This document shows positions 1 to 7,904 of a stretch of DNA of 39,114 nt, piece by piece; the first letter of the stretch is position 1, and each line of letters opens with the position of its first letter. A program made the position numbers and the translations under genes. Under the pieces are notes generated by a model. It was not told where the DNA came from and did not search any database. It worked only from the letters and a program-made list of their open reading frames with translations. The stretch is taken from contig NZ_CANLTR010000033.1 in the NCBI RefSeq assembly GCF_947494055.1, positions 1-39,114 on the forward strand. Direction: 5' to 3'. The DNA comes from an uncultured Jannaschia sp. GTDB taxonomy: Bacteria > Pseudomonadota > Alphaproteobacteria > Rhodobacterales > Rhodobacteraceae.

Positions 1-68
1 CAATGAACGAGCGACACCAGCTATGAAGAAGCAGGTGGACGCCAGTTCCTACACCACGCCCCGGGACA
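1..68. other. Left window edge, possible insertion junction
   Basis: This stretch lies beyond the abrupt end of the MOT1-like gene and does not continue it in any frame. Its right part, read on the minus strand, begins GGGTAGTGTCCCGGGG, which could be the terminus of an insertion sequence. The rest of such an element would lie outside the window, so its family cannot be named. Confidence 0.25.
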
Positions 69-971
69 CTACCCCGCTGGAAGGCAGGCAAGAACAAGAA
101 TGACCGCCCCGATCAACAATGGGGCCGCGCCGGTTCGCGCGCCGAAGCGATGATGTGCGACCAGGCCGCCTGCGCCGTGGCACATCGGCAGGGCTCCGAA
201 TGGCGCGCAAAGCAGGTTCGAGGCGCCCGACGTCAGGCAGAGCCTGCGGGGCGTCACGCAGTCCGCGGATTGGCCGAAGCTGTCCTGCGCGACAAAGGCC
301 GTCAGGAACACCGCGTTCGTCAGTGTCAACGCCAGCTGCGGCAGCGCCAGATCGGCGATGGAAGATCTCACGTCGTCCATTTCGATCCGTAAGGGAAACC
401 AGTTCCCGCCGGTGGCCTGGGCGAGTTCGGGCCAGCCGGGGTGTCCGATGACAAATCCCGACGCGATCCCGGCGCCGATCGCCAGAAGCGCGGCATGGGC
501 GCCGACCCTCAAGGCTATAGAGGCAACGGCGAGTGTCAGCCCGCCAATGATCCATTGATCCTGGATGAGCCCTAGGGCGATCCACGCAAGCGCAAGGCCG
601 AGACCCAGTTGAAGCCCGGACAAGACGGATTGCGGCACCAGTCTCGCGATCCGGTCGATGAGGCCGGTGGCTCCCAGAAAGAGCAGCACGAGACCGATCA
701 GGACGCCGCTGAGCGCAATCGCGCCCGGTGGGACCGTGCTTACCAGTGCCACCGCCGCGATGGCCTTCATCGGTTGCACAGGCACGGGCAGACGGTAGAT
801 CAGGCCTGTCGCGATGTAGAACAGCCCGAAGCCCAGCAGCACGGCCTGTGCCGACAATCCCACGATGGCGATCGTGGCGATCGTCAGCGGCAGCAGCGTG
901 CCGATGTCACCCAGAGCACCATTCGCTTCGCGAAGATCGAAGCGAAATCCGTTATGACCGTCATCACGCAT
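69..971 (-). pseudogene. MOT1-type molybdate/sulfate permease, C-terminally truncated
   Basis: This is a polytopic inner-membrane protein of the MOT1 family (putative molybdate/sulfate transporter). Family hallmarks are visible: GDIGT near residue 21 and PVPVQPMKAIAA near residue 62, followed by many hydrophobic segments, and a second-repeat motif MCHGAGGLVAHHRFGARTG near the end. The chosen ATG gives 300 residues; upstream in-frame starts exist but add a non-conserved tail. Bacterial members usually run some 60-80 residues further, and here the frame stops right after a hydrophobic stretch (LACLPAG), so the last segments are missing. It diverges from mop, which with the neighbouring transporters supports molybdate as substrate. 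The truncation is probably due to an insertion or rearrangement at the window edge, and function is doubtful. Confidence 0.7.
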
Positions 972-1075
972 GCCGCCATCCTGACATGCGGCTGCTTGCA
1001 TCCGAAGACGAGATGTTGATTTCGCCCACGGGGATCGTAGGTCGCTCGCAGCGAAACAAGTGCCGGAGCGAACCG

Positions 1076-1285
1076 ATGAAACTGAGCGCACGAAACAAGC
1101 TGGCCGGAACCGTGGCCAATATCGAAAAGGGCGCTGTCAATTCTACCGTGCAGATCGATCTGGACGGCGGCAGGATCGTGACCGCCATAATCACCAATGC
1201 CGCGGTCGACGAACTGGGGCTCGAGGTCGGCAAGACGGCCTACGCTGTCGTCAAGGCAGCCGACGTGATCGTCGGCGTCGATTGA
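1076..1285 (+). CDS. mop: Molbindin (Mop, TOBE-domain protein)
   Basis: This is a 69-residue single TOBE/Mop domain, the usual size of cytoplasmic molbindins that bind molybdate or tungstate as oligomers for storage or homeostasis. It begins MKLSARNKLAGTV, then a GAVNSTVQIDL segment, and ends KTAYAVVKAADVIVGVD, all typical of the family. The ATG has a GGAG about 10 bases upstream (1063-1066). It diverges from the MOT1-like permease. Its 3' end overlaps the convergent ABC ATPase gene tail-to-tail by 46 bp (1240-1285), so transcripts of the two genes would be mutually antisense there. Position among Mo/W transporters fits its role. Confidence 0.9.
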   Translation: MKLSARNKLAGTVANIEKGAVNSTVQIDLDGGRIVTAIITNAAVDELGLEVGKTAYAVVKAADVIVGVD

Positions 1286-2064
1286 CCTGTCAGCGACGGC
1301 AGGCAGACCCTTCGGCCCGAGCCGGTCGTCTCGACCGTAACCGGAATGCCGTAGACCCGGCTCAGGTTGCCATCGGTCAGCACGTCCGATGCGAAGCCGT
1401 CCGTCCACACCCCTCCGTCATGCATCAACAGGACGCGGGCGTTCAGCGCGAAAGCCTGGTCGGGATCGTGCGTTGACAGGATCACGCCGCGCTCCCCGAC
1501 CGAGGCGTCGCGCACCAGCGTGCCGATCTGCGCCAGCATCTGCGCCTGGTTGCCAAAATCGAGACTGGCGGTCGGTTCGTTCATGACAATAAGCGGCGTA
1601 TCCTGCGCCAGCGCCCGCGCGATCAGCACGAGTTGACGTTGGCCGCCGGACAGGCGCGAGTAACCGCGGTCCGCGAGATCGCCAATGCCGAGGCGGTCCA
1701 TTGCCTTGCGCGCGGCCTCGCGGTCCGGCCGCCCGGACTGGGCGAACGCGCCAAGGCGCGCGGTCCGGCCCATCAGAACGACCTCCAGCGCCTCGAAGGG
1801 AAAGGGCGGCGCATGGGCCCGCGGGACATAGGCGATCCGGCGGGCGATCTCGGCACGTCTTTTGCTCGTGATCGGCGTGCCGCCCAAGTAAACGCCGCCC
1901 GCCAGCGCGGGTAGCAGGCCCAGCAGCGTGCGAAACAGCGTAGTCTTTCCGCATCCGTTCGGGCCCAGCAGGCAAAGGATGTCGCCCGGACGGACGGCGA
2001 GGTTCAGACCTTCGCCGACCTGATATCTGCCGTACCCGATGGCGAGGTCCCGCGCCTCGAGCAT
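1240..2064 (-). CDS. FecE/MolC-type ABC transporter ATPase with altered active-site residues
   Basis: This is the ATP-binding subunit of a FecCD-type importer, last gene of a five-gene minus operon. The ATG at 2062-2064 overlaps the permease stop (ATGA). The product is 274 residues: Walker A GPNGCGKTT (34-42), signature LSGGQRQ (138-144), Walker B region LIVMNEP (158-164), H-loop STHD. Two conserved positions differ: the Q-loop reads YVPR where Gln is expected (residue 82), and the Walker B aspartate is Asn (residue 162), with the catalytic Glu163 kept. This could be real degeneration or sequence error. The substrate is inferred from neighbours (mop, modA, tup) to be molybdate/tungstate, as for Haemophilus MolBCA; iron-siderophore transport is the alternative. 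Confidence 0.8.
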   Translation of the reverse strand: MLEARDLAIGYGRYQVGEGLNLAVRPGDILCLLGPNGCGKTTLFRTLLGLLPALAGGVYLGGTPITSKRRAEIARRIAYVPRAHAPPFPFEALEVVLMGRTARLGAFAQSGRPDREAARKAMDRLGIGDLADRGYSRLSGGQRQLVLIARALAQDTPLIVMNEPTASLDFGNQAQMLAQIGTLVRDASVGERGVILSTHDPDQAFALNARVLLMHDGGVWTDGFASDVLTDGNLSRVYGIPVTVETTGSGRRVCLPSLTGQSTPTITSAALTTA

Positions 2065-3086
2065 CAGGACCAACCGCGCCGGCCATGAGGTAGCAACCAG
2101 ACGAAGAACGGGGCACCGATGACCGCCGTCAGGATGCCCAGCGGCACTTCGATCTGCGCCATGGTCCTTGCCAACGTATCGACGATCAGCAGGTAGCCTG
2201 CCCCGATCGATACCGACGCCGGCAGCACCCGGCCGAAGTCGAGACCGACCAGCATGCGCGCGATATGCGGAATGACGAGGCCGACCCAGCCCACGACGCC
2301 CGCCAGCGCGGTGACACTCGCGGTGATGAGCGTGGCCGCCGACATCACCAGAAAGCGCGTGCGCCCGGCTTCGATCCCCAAGGGCCGCGCTTCCTCGTCA
2401 CCAAGGCTTAGGACGTTGATCCGCCACCGCAGCAGCGTCAGTGGCACCAAGCCGACCAGCACCATCGGCAGGGCGGGCAGGATGTCCTCGGTCGTGATCG
2501 CGGCAAGCGAGCCCAGCAACCAGAAGGTGATCGCGGGCAACTGGTCGTAGGGGTCTGCCATGACCTTCAACAGCGATGTCGCAGCACCAGCAAGTGCGCC
2601 GATCACCACTCCAATCAGCACCAGCGTCAAGGTTCGGTCCGTATTGCGGACCGCCGATGCCACCAGCATCACGAAGCCCACTGCCGCCATACCGCCCACG
2701 AATGCCGAGAACTGGATCGCCGCCACCGGCAGCGACAGGAAGATGCCCGCGACAGCCCCCAACCCCGCGCCAGCCGAAACCCCCAGGATATCTGGCGAGA
2801 CCAGTGGATTGCGGAACAGCGCCTGATAGCTGGCACCAGCCGCCGCCAGGGCGCCGCCGACCAGCAGCGCTGCCGCCACGCGCGGCACACGGATGTTCCA
2901 GACCACGATCGCAACCTGCGGATCGCCCTGTCCCACAAGCGAGGCCAACGTCTGCCCGGGCGTCAGTGCGTAGGGCCCGATCATCACCGCGACGATGGCC
3001 AGCGCCACAAGAGACGGCGCCAGCACGCCGGTCCTCGTCAGGCGAGGCCAGTGTGGTGCTACATCGGCGGTCGTCCCTCGGACCAT
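2064..3086 (-). CDS. FecCD/MolB-type ABC transporter permease
   Basis: This 340-residue polytopic membrane protein belongs to the FecCD (BtuC-like) permease family, normally a homodimer with ten helices per subunit. Recognisable signatures are PRVAAALLVGGALAAAGASY with NPLVSPDILGVSAGAGLGA after it, and near the C-terminus GWVGLVIPHIARMLVG and a VPLGILTAVIGAPFFVWLL segment. The ATG at 3084-3086 lies inside the 3' end of the binding-protein gene (28-bp overlap), and its stop overlaps the ATPase start. With these neighbours it forms a complete binding-protein-dependent importer, probably for molybdate or tungstate by context; the family alone does not exclude iron chelates or cobalamin. Confidence 0.9.
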   Translation of the reverse strand: MVRGTTADVAPHWPRLTRTGVLAPSLVALAIVAVMIGPYALTPGQTLASLVGQGDPQVAIVVWNIRVPRVAAALLVGGALAAAGASYQALFRNPLVSPDILGVSAGAGLGAVAGIFLSLPVAAIQFSAFVGGMAAVGFVMLVASAVRNTDRTLTLVLIGVVIGALAGAATSLLKVMADPYDQLPAITFWLLGSLAAITTEDILPALPMVLVGLVPLTLLRWRINVLSLGDEEARPLGIEAGRTRFLVMSAATLITASVTALAGVVGWVGLVIPHIARMLVGLDFGRVLPASVSIGAGYLLIVDTLARTMAQIEVPLGILTAVIGAPFFVWLLPHGRRGWS

Positions 3087-4087
3087 TCAAGCAGCCTTTC
3101 CTGTTCTTCGTCGTCCAGGTCGACATGATAGTCGAGTTCGTAGAAGGCGCGGGTCTCAGCGCGCAGATCGCCTTCCCACCTGTCGGGGTAGAGCAGCCCG
3201 GCCATCCAAATCAGCCCCATCATCCGATTGAGCGAGGGCGGCCGGTCGATCCAGCCGAACGGTGCGGTCGGGGAGAGATACACGCGCCCCTGTTTCACCG
3301 CGTCTATGCCCTGCCACAACGGGTCGCCGAAAACGTCCGCGTAGAAGTTCGCGTCCCAGGTCATGATGGTGTCGGGATCGGCCACGATCACCTGTTCCAT
3401 CGACGCCTGAACCAATCCGCGAGAAGTACCACCGTCGTCGACCACGTTCCGCCCGCCAACGCGCTCGATGATCTCGGTGTTGATCGAGCCCTTCATACCT
3501 GTCTCCAGCCCCTCGGGGCCGCGAGCGAGGTAGACGCGCGGGCGCCCGTCTTCGGGCACGTCTTCGAGGAGCGTGTCGATGCGGACGAAGGTCGCTTCGA
3601 CATCCGCGGCCAGCTTCTCGCCGCGTTCCGGCACGCCGAGTGCGTCGCCGATCAGGCGCAGCGCCTCGGGCGTGTTCTCGAACCGGCCGTCGACCAGGAT
3701 GTAGGGGATGCCGGTCTGCTTCTGAGCCCGGTTGGCGAGGTCGATATAGGTGCCGCGGACCGAGCCGAAATCGAGGATGAGATCGGGCTCGATCCCCAGC
3801 ACACGCTCGAGGTTGGCCTCTCCGCCCCGCCCGGTCAGCCGGCCGGTCTCGGGAAGGTCACGATAGGGTTCGGCGATATACTCGCGCTCCTCGGGCCGGA
3901 GGACGCGGGGCCAGCCGGTCAGCGCCTCGGGCTTCATGACGTAGACGAGGATCGACGCCGGTGGACCGGCGGCGAAGACGGTGTTCACCTCGTCGGGAAT
4001 CTCGACAACGCGGCCCGCGCTGTCGGTGATCGTGCGTGCCTGCGCGGGCAGCGCCAGCGGGGCGAGGATCAGGACGAGGGATCGCAT
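3059..4087 (-). CDS. MolA-like periplasmic substrate-binding protein (helical-backbone type)
   Basis: This 342-residue exported protein starts with a short signal peptide (MRSLVLILAPLALPAQA) and continues with the TITDSAGR(V/T)VEIP opening typical of FecB/BtuF-like binding proteins. Two lobes are apparent, with RVYLARGPEGLETG in the middle and PFGWIDRPPSLNRMMGLIWM near the C-terminus; the latter type of motif is common in binding proteins paired with MolB-like permeases. The start was chosen because it gives the signal peptide; the frame is open upstream. It lies 1 bp downstream of modA and overlaps the permease gene by 28 bp. Substrate is inferred, not shown. Confidence 0.85.
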   Translation of the reverse strand: MRSLVLILAPLALPAQARTITDSAGRVVEIPDEVNTVFAAGPPASILVYVMKPEALTGWPRVLRPEEREYIAEPYRDLPETGRLTGRGGEANLERVLGIEPDLILDFGSVRGTYIDLANRAQKQTGIPYILVDGRFENTPEALRLIGDALGVPERGEKLAADVEATFVRIDTLLEDVPEDGRPRVYLARGPEGLETGMKGSINTEIIERVGGRNVVDDGGTSRGLVQASMEQVIVADPDTIMTWDANFYADVFGDPLWQGIDAVKQGRVYLSPTAPFGWIDRPPSLNRMMGLIWMAGLLYPDRWEGDLRAETRAFYELDYHVDLDDEEQERLLEWSEGRPPM

Positions 4088-4088
4088 G

Positions 4089-4880
4089 TCAGTCCTCCGT
4101 CGGGACGGCCGCGGCGTCGAAGCCGTATTCGGCCAGCACGGACTGGCCGGCAGGCGACAGGATGTGCAGCGCCAGCTTCCAGGCTTCGGGCGGGGCACTG
4201 TCCAGCACGATCAGCCCGTAATCGGCGCCGACCGAGAGGGCGTCGGGGATCTGGACGATCTGCAACGCGGGCATTTCCCGGCGGGCCAGTACGGCGTTGG
4301 TGCAATAGGTCAGGAACAGGTCCGCCTGATCGCTGTCGAGCACCCAGGCATAGGGGCTGCGGCCCTCGGGCGGCATTTCGCTGTCCGGTCCGCCGGTCAG
4401 TTGCAGGGCCTTCGCCTTCAACGCTTCGGCATGGCCGGACTTGTCGAACAGTGCGAAGGCATAATCGCCAGACGGATCAGCCTGCGGTGTCGAGGTGCCA
4501 AGGCGGGTGTCCTCGTCCAGCATCACGTCCAGCAATGCATCGGTCGAGACTTGCACTTCGGGCCGCGCGAGGCCGCAGAGGCGGTTGCGGGCGAAGAGCG
4601 CCACCGGCCCGCCGCGGCCCGCCTCTTCCAGCGTGCGCGGGTGGCCCATGTTGGCCGAGGCGAAGACGTGCGCCGTCTCGCCCACCTCGATCCGCTCGCG
4701 CATCAGGCCCGAGGGGCCGAAACTCGTGGTGACGGGCGTTCCGTAGGTTTCGCTGAAGTCCCGCGCCACGTCGGACAATGCGGCCTTCAGACTTCCCGCA
4801 GCGAAAAGTGAGACCTCCTGCGCCGTGGCGGGGGTCATCGCGGCGCAAAAGATCGCGGCAAGCAGGATGCGTCGGGGCAT
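4089..4880 (-). CDS. modA: ModA-like molybdate-binding protein, no adjacent ModB/ModC
   Basis: This 263-residue periplasmic binding protein of the ModA family has a signal peptide (MPRRILLAAIFCAAMTPATA) and then the family opening VSLFAAGSLKAALSDVA. It continues with SFGPSGLMRERIE, HVFASANMGHP, the FARNRLCGLA segment, and a C-terminal HILSPAGQSVLAEYGF. ModA binds molybdate or tungstate for a ModB/ModC transporter. Here no modBC follows; the next genes are a FecCD-type system, so the protein may feed a permease encoded elsewhere or one of the local ones. A GGGAGA ribosome-binding site precedes the ATG. It lies 17 bp downstream of the trmO-like gene in the same operon. Confidence 0.88.
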   Translation of the reverse strand: MPRRILLAAIFCAAMTPATAQEVSLFAAGSLKAALSDVARDFSETYGTPVTTSFGPSGLMRERIEVGETAHVFASANMGHPRTLEEAGRGGPVALFARNRLCGLARPEVQVSTDALLDVMLDEDTRLGTSTPQADPSGDYAFALFDKSGHAEALKAKALQLTGGPDSEMPPEGRSPYAWVLDSDQADLFLTYCTNAVLARREMPALQIVQIPDALSVGADYGLIVLDSAPPEAWKLALHILSPAGQSVLAEYGFDAAAVPTED

Positions 4881-4897
4881 CTTGGGTCTCCCTTGGT

Positions 4898-5371
4898 TCA
4901 GGCGGTTTGGCCGACGCCCGGCTTCGGTGGCGTTTTCGGGCTGAAGGCGCAGCGGTCGGGCTTGATGTCGAGCAGCGGCGTTCCGTCGAGGCAGTCGAGC
5001 CCGCGCACGATCAGCGTGCTGCCCTCGATACGCAGCAGCCTGACAAGCGCGGTGCCGATCGGGTTGGGCCGGACGGGCGAGCGCAGCGCGAAGGTGCCGA
5101 TCGTGGCGCCGTCGCCGCGCGGGCTCTGGAGGGTCAGGTCGCGTCGGCTTCGGTCGAGCCAGTAAAGCACCTCGATCTTGTCGTAATCCCCGAGCCCCTT
5201 CAGCGCCGCCTGCCAAACCGGGTCCAGCACGATCCGGCAATTCGGGCCGTCGTGCCGACCTTGCCGCGGGCAATCCGCGCGGGCGGCCCAGGGCGTGCGG
5301 ATCTCGCCGATGAACCGCAGCACGGCGTTCGATGGCGGATCGAGCGTAATAGCGGTCTCATTCACGCGCAT
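4898..5371 (-). CDS. TrmO/TsaA-like (UPF0066, YaeB/VirR) SAM-dependent methyltransferase family protein
   Basis: This 157-residue protein is of the TrmO fold, whose E. coli member N6-methylates t6A37 in tRNA using S-adenosylmethionine. Family signatures are IGEIRTPW near residue 20, ALRSPVRPNPIG near residue 95, and LDCLDGTPLLDIKPD near residue 123. It lacks the C-terminal domain of E. coli TrmO, matching the short TsaA-type members. The ATG (MRVNETAITL) was preferred over an in-frame start at 5446 because the family begins near the IGEIR motif. It is the first gene of the minus Mo operon, diverging from tupB. A role in Mo/W homeostasis is only inferred from that position. Confidence 0.8.
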   Translation of the reverse strand: MRVNETAITLDPPSNAVLRFIGEIRTPWAARADCPRQGRHDGPNCRIVLDPVWQAALKGLGDYDKIEVLYWLDRSRRDLTLQSPRGDGATIGTFALRSPVRPNPIGTALVRLLRIEGSTLIVRGLDCLDGTPLLDIKPDRCAFSPKTPPKPGVGQTA

Positions 5372-5550
5372 GTCTTCGTCGCACACGCCGGCTTGTGGAA
5401 AATTTGCAGTTCTGTCTCGCATAGGAAACTTGTGTAACCGCAGCATACGCTTCTAGTGGCAGGCATTTCCGGTATTGGCCAGCCTTGATCTTCAGTCCGT
5501 AGACAACATACGGTCCGTATCGGCCGGAATTGTTGCATATTTAGGAGATA
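5372..5550. promoter_or_regulatory. Divergent promoter region between the trmO-modA-mol operon and tupBCA
   Basis: This 179-bp region separates two divergent Mo/W transport operons and must contain both promoters. It holds overlapping inverted half-sites: CCGTAG at 5497-5502, ATACGG at 5508-5513 and CCGTAT at 5515-5520. The last two form the perfect palindrome ATACGG-T-CCGTAT (5508-5520). This is unlike the E. coli ModE box. A likely binder is the HTH/PBP-like regulator encoded after tupA, but that is inference. Confidence 0.6.
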
Positions 5551-6258
5551 ATGCAAAACATGGGGGACGCGTTCGGTCTTGCCCTTCAACTCGTCTTCTC
5601 TGGTGACGCCGATCTGCTGGAGGTCGTGATGTTGTCTTTGCAGGTCAGCCTGACAGCGACGACCGTTGCCAGCCTGATCGGCCTACCCATCGGCGCGCTG
5701 GTGGCCATCGGGCGGTTCCCGGGGCGCAACGGGGTGCTGATCGTGATGAACGCACTCATGGGCCTGCCGCCCGTCGTGGTGGGCCTGCTCGTATATCTGC
5801 ACCTGTCGCGGTCGGGGCCGCTGGGCTTTCTCGGCCTGCTCTACACACCGACCGCAATGATCATCGCGCAGACGATCCTGATCACGCCCATCGTGGCAGC
5901 GCTGTCGCGCCAGGTGCTCGAGGACCTGCACGCTGAATATGCCGAACAGTTCCGCTCGCTATGCCTGACGAAGCTGCAGATCGTGCAGGCGCTTCTGTGG
6001 GACGCGCGCTATTCACTTCTGACCGTCGGCCTGGCCGGGTTCGGCCGGGCGGTGGCCGAGGTCGGCGCCGTGATCATCGTGGGCGGCAACATCGACCACC
6101 TGACACGGGTGATGACCACCGCTATCGCGCTTGAGACGTCGAAGGGCGACCTGGCGCTGGCGCTGGCGCTCGGCATCATCCTTCTGGTCATTGCACTTGG
6201 CGTGAACGCCGCCGTGCAGTCGGTGCGCATGACCGCGGCGAAGCAAGCCTATGTCTGA
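5551..6258 (+). CDS. tupB: TupB tungstate ABC transporter permease
   Basis: This 235-residue inner-membrane permease of the TupB/ModB-like class starts with MQNMGDAFGLALQL. It has about five hydrophobic helices, LMGLPPVVVGLLVYLHLSRSG in the middle and the EAA-type loop AEVGAVIIVGGNIDHLTRVM near residue 170, as in TupB proteins. An AGGAGA lies at 5543-5548: a start at 5551 gives a short spacing and one at 5560 a slightly long one, so the exact start is uncertain. It overlaps tupC by 8 bp. With tupC and tupA it forms a complete high-affinity tungstate (possibly also molybdate) importer. Confidence 0.92.
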   Translation: MQNMGDAFGLALQLVFSGDADLLEVVMLSLQVSLTATTVASLIGLPIGALVAIGRFPGRNGVLIVMNALMGLPPVVVGLLVYLHLSRSGPLGFLGLLYTPTAMIIAQTILITPIVAALSRQVLEDLHAEYAEQFRSLCLTKLQIVQALLWDARYSLLTVGLAGFGRAVAEVGAVIIVGGNIDHLTRVMTTAIALETSKGDLALALALGIILLVIALGVNAAVQSVRMTAAKQAYV

Positions 6259-7006
6259 CGCGCTGATCGGCCTCGCACCGGCCGCGGCGCGGCGGGCGCA
6301 AAGCGCCGCGATCCTGCCACTGGCGGTGCGCGACCTCGTCCTGCGGTTCAGAGAGGCCACAGTCCTGGACAGGATCAGCTTCGACCTCGGCGGAACCGGC
6401 TGCACCATGGTCATGGGCCCGAACGGTTCGGGGAAAAGCCTGCTGCTGAAGCTGCTGCACGGCCTGATGCAGCCGAGCGAGGGCCAGATCGACTGGACGG
6501 GCCACTCCGCGACCGACGTGACGGCGCGCCAGGCGCTGGTGTTCCAGAAGCCGGTCCTGCTGCGGCGCTCGGTCGCCGCCAACATCGACTTCGTCCTGAA
6601 GGCGCGCGGCAAGGATCCGGGCCGGTGCGATGCGCTGCTCGATCATGTCGGCCTTGGTCACAAGGCATTGCAGCCCGCGCGCCTGCTGTCCGGTGGAGAG
6701 GCGCAGCGGCTGGCGCTGGCGCGTGCGCTGGCGACCGATCCCGAGGTGCTGTTCCTCGACGAGCCGACGGCGAGTCTCGATCCCGCATCCGTGCTGGCGA
6801 TCGAATCCATTGTCGGCGACGCGCGCGACCGCGGCGTGCGGATCATCTTCGTGACCCACGACATGGGACAGGCCCGACGCATGGCGAACGACGTCCTGTT
6901 CCTGCAACGGGGCCGCATAGCCGAGCACACCCGTGCCGCCGACTTCTTCCCCGAGCCGCGAAGCCAGGCGGCCCGGGACTACCTGAACGGCAGAATTGTC
7001 GTCTGA
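6251..7006 (+). CDS. tupC: TupC tungstate ABC transporter ATPase
   Basis: This is the 251-residue ATP-binding subunit. It has Walker A GPNGSGKS near residue 55, Q-loop ALVFQKPVLL near residue 97, signature LSGGEAQRLALARAL near residue 145, Walker B VLFLDEPTASLD and H-loop FVTHD, all intact, unlike the degenerate MolC-type ATPase in the same region. The N-terminal 25 residues (rich in Ala/Arg) precede the conserved fold. The start overlaps tupB by 8 bp, indicating translational coupling. There is no TOBE domain, which fits TupC-type ATPases of this length. Confidence 0.92.
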   Translation: MSDALIGLAPAAARRAQSAAILPLAVRDLVLRFREATVLDRISFDLGGTGCTMVMGPNGSGKSLLLKLLHGLMQPSEGQIDWTGHSATDVTARQALVFQKPVLLRRSVAANIDFVLKARGKDPGRCDALLDHVGLGHKALQPARLLSGGEAQRLALARALATDPEVLFLDEPTASLDPASVLAIESIVGDARDRGVRIIFVTHDMGQARRMANDVLFLQRGRIAEHTRAADFFPEPRSQAARDYLNGRIVV

Positions 7007-7030
7007 CAGACCAACCAAGGGAGACACCAC

Positions 7031-7849
7031 ATGCAGATGAAAACACTTGGCGCCGCCACGATCGCCACGCTCCTGGCCGGCGCCGCCTCGGCGCAAGACC
7101 AGTCCATCATCGTCCAGTCCACGACCTCGACCGCGAACTCCGGCCTCTACGACTACCTGCTTCCCATGTTCGAGGAAGAGACCGGCATCCAGGTCAACGT
7201 CGTCGCCGTGGGCACCGGCCAGGCGATCCAGAACGCCGAGAACTGCGACGGCGACGTCCTGCTGGTGCACGCAAAGCCCGCCGAGGAGGCCTTCGTCGAG
7301 GCCGGCTACGGCACCAGCCGCACCGATCTGATGTATAACGACTTCGTCATCGTCGGTCCCGAGGACGATCCAGCCGGCGTCGATAGCATGGAGGACGTGC
7401 AGGCGGCATTGTCGCGGATCGCCGAAGACGGCGCACTGTTCGCCTCGCGGGGCGACGATTCCGGCACGCACAAGAAAGAGCTGGCGCTATGGTCCGTCGC
7501 GGGCGTCGATCCGACCGAGGCCTCGGGCGACTGGTATCGCGAAACCGGTTCTGGCATGGGCGCGACGCTAAACGCGGGCATCGGCATGGGCGCCTATGTC
7601 ATGACGGACCGCGCCACCTGGATCAGCTTCGACAACAAGCAGGATTACGAGATCCAGGTGCAGGGCGACGAAGACATGTTCAACCAGTACGGCGTGATCC
7701 CGGTCAGCCCCGAACGCTGCCCCAGCGTGAACGCCGACGCCGCGCAGACCTTTGCCGACTGGTTGGTCTCGGACGCGGGCCAGGAGGCGATCGGCGGCTA
7801 CGTGGTCGCGGACGAGCAGCTGTTCTTCCCCAACGCGCCCTCGAACTGA
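7031..7849 (+). CDS. tupA: TupA tungstate-binding periplasmic protein
   Basis: This 272-residue exported binding protein has a signal peptide (MQMKTLGAATIATLLAGAASA) followed by QDQSIIVQSTTSTANSGLYDYL. The STTS-type anion-binding motif and the later NDFVIVGPEDDPAG and SRGDDSGTHKKE segments are characteristic of TupA. A GGGAGA sits about 9 bases upstream; ATGs at 7031 and 7037 are both possible. It lies 24 bp after tupC, so the operon order is tupB-tupC-tupA. A strong hairpin follows the stop, which may set a higher level of tupA mRNA than of the regulator behind it. Confidence 0.93.
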   Translation: MQMKTLGAATIATLLAGAASAQDQSIIVQSTTSTANSGLYDYLLPMFEEETGIQVNVVAVGTGQAIQNAENCDGDVLLVHAKPAEEAFVEAGYGTSRTDLMYNDFVIVGPEDDPAGVDSMEDVQAALSRIAEDGALFASRGDDSGTHKKELALWSVAGVDPTEASGDWYRETGSGMGATLNAGIGMGAYVMTDRATWISFDNKQDYEIQVQGDEDMFNQYGVIPVSPERCPSVNADAAQTFADWLVSDAGQEAIGGYVVADEQLFFPNAPSN

Positions 7850-7859
7850 TCGAGCGAGA

Positions 7860-7883
7860 GGGGCGACCAGTCTTGGTCGCCCC
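7860..7883 (+). terminator. Perfect 10-bp hairpin after tupA
   Basis: GGGGCGACCA and TGGTCGCCCC form a perfect stem with a GTCT loop, 11 bp after the tupA stop and 21 bp before the regulator start. No T-run follows, so it is either a weak terminator or an mRNA stabiliser/processing element separating tupA from the regulator gene. Confidence 0.6.
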
Positions 7884-7904
7884 ATATCCAGGAACTCAAA
7901 ACCC

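Noticed and set aside
2576-4732. 718-residue plus-strand open frame
   Set aside because: It runs antisense through the permease, binding-protein and modA genes, all of which have clear family motifs; its own translation is Arg/Pro-rich without any motif.
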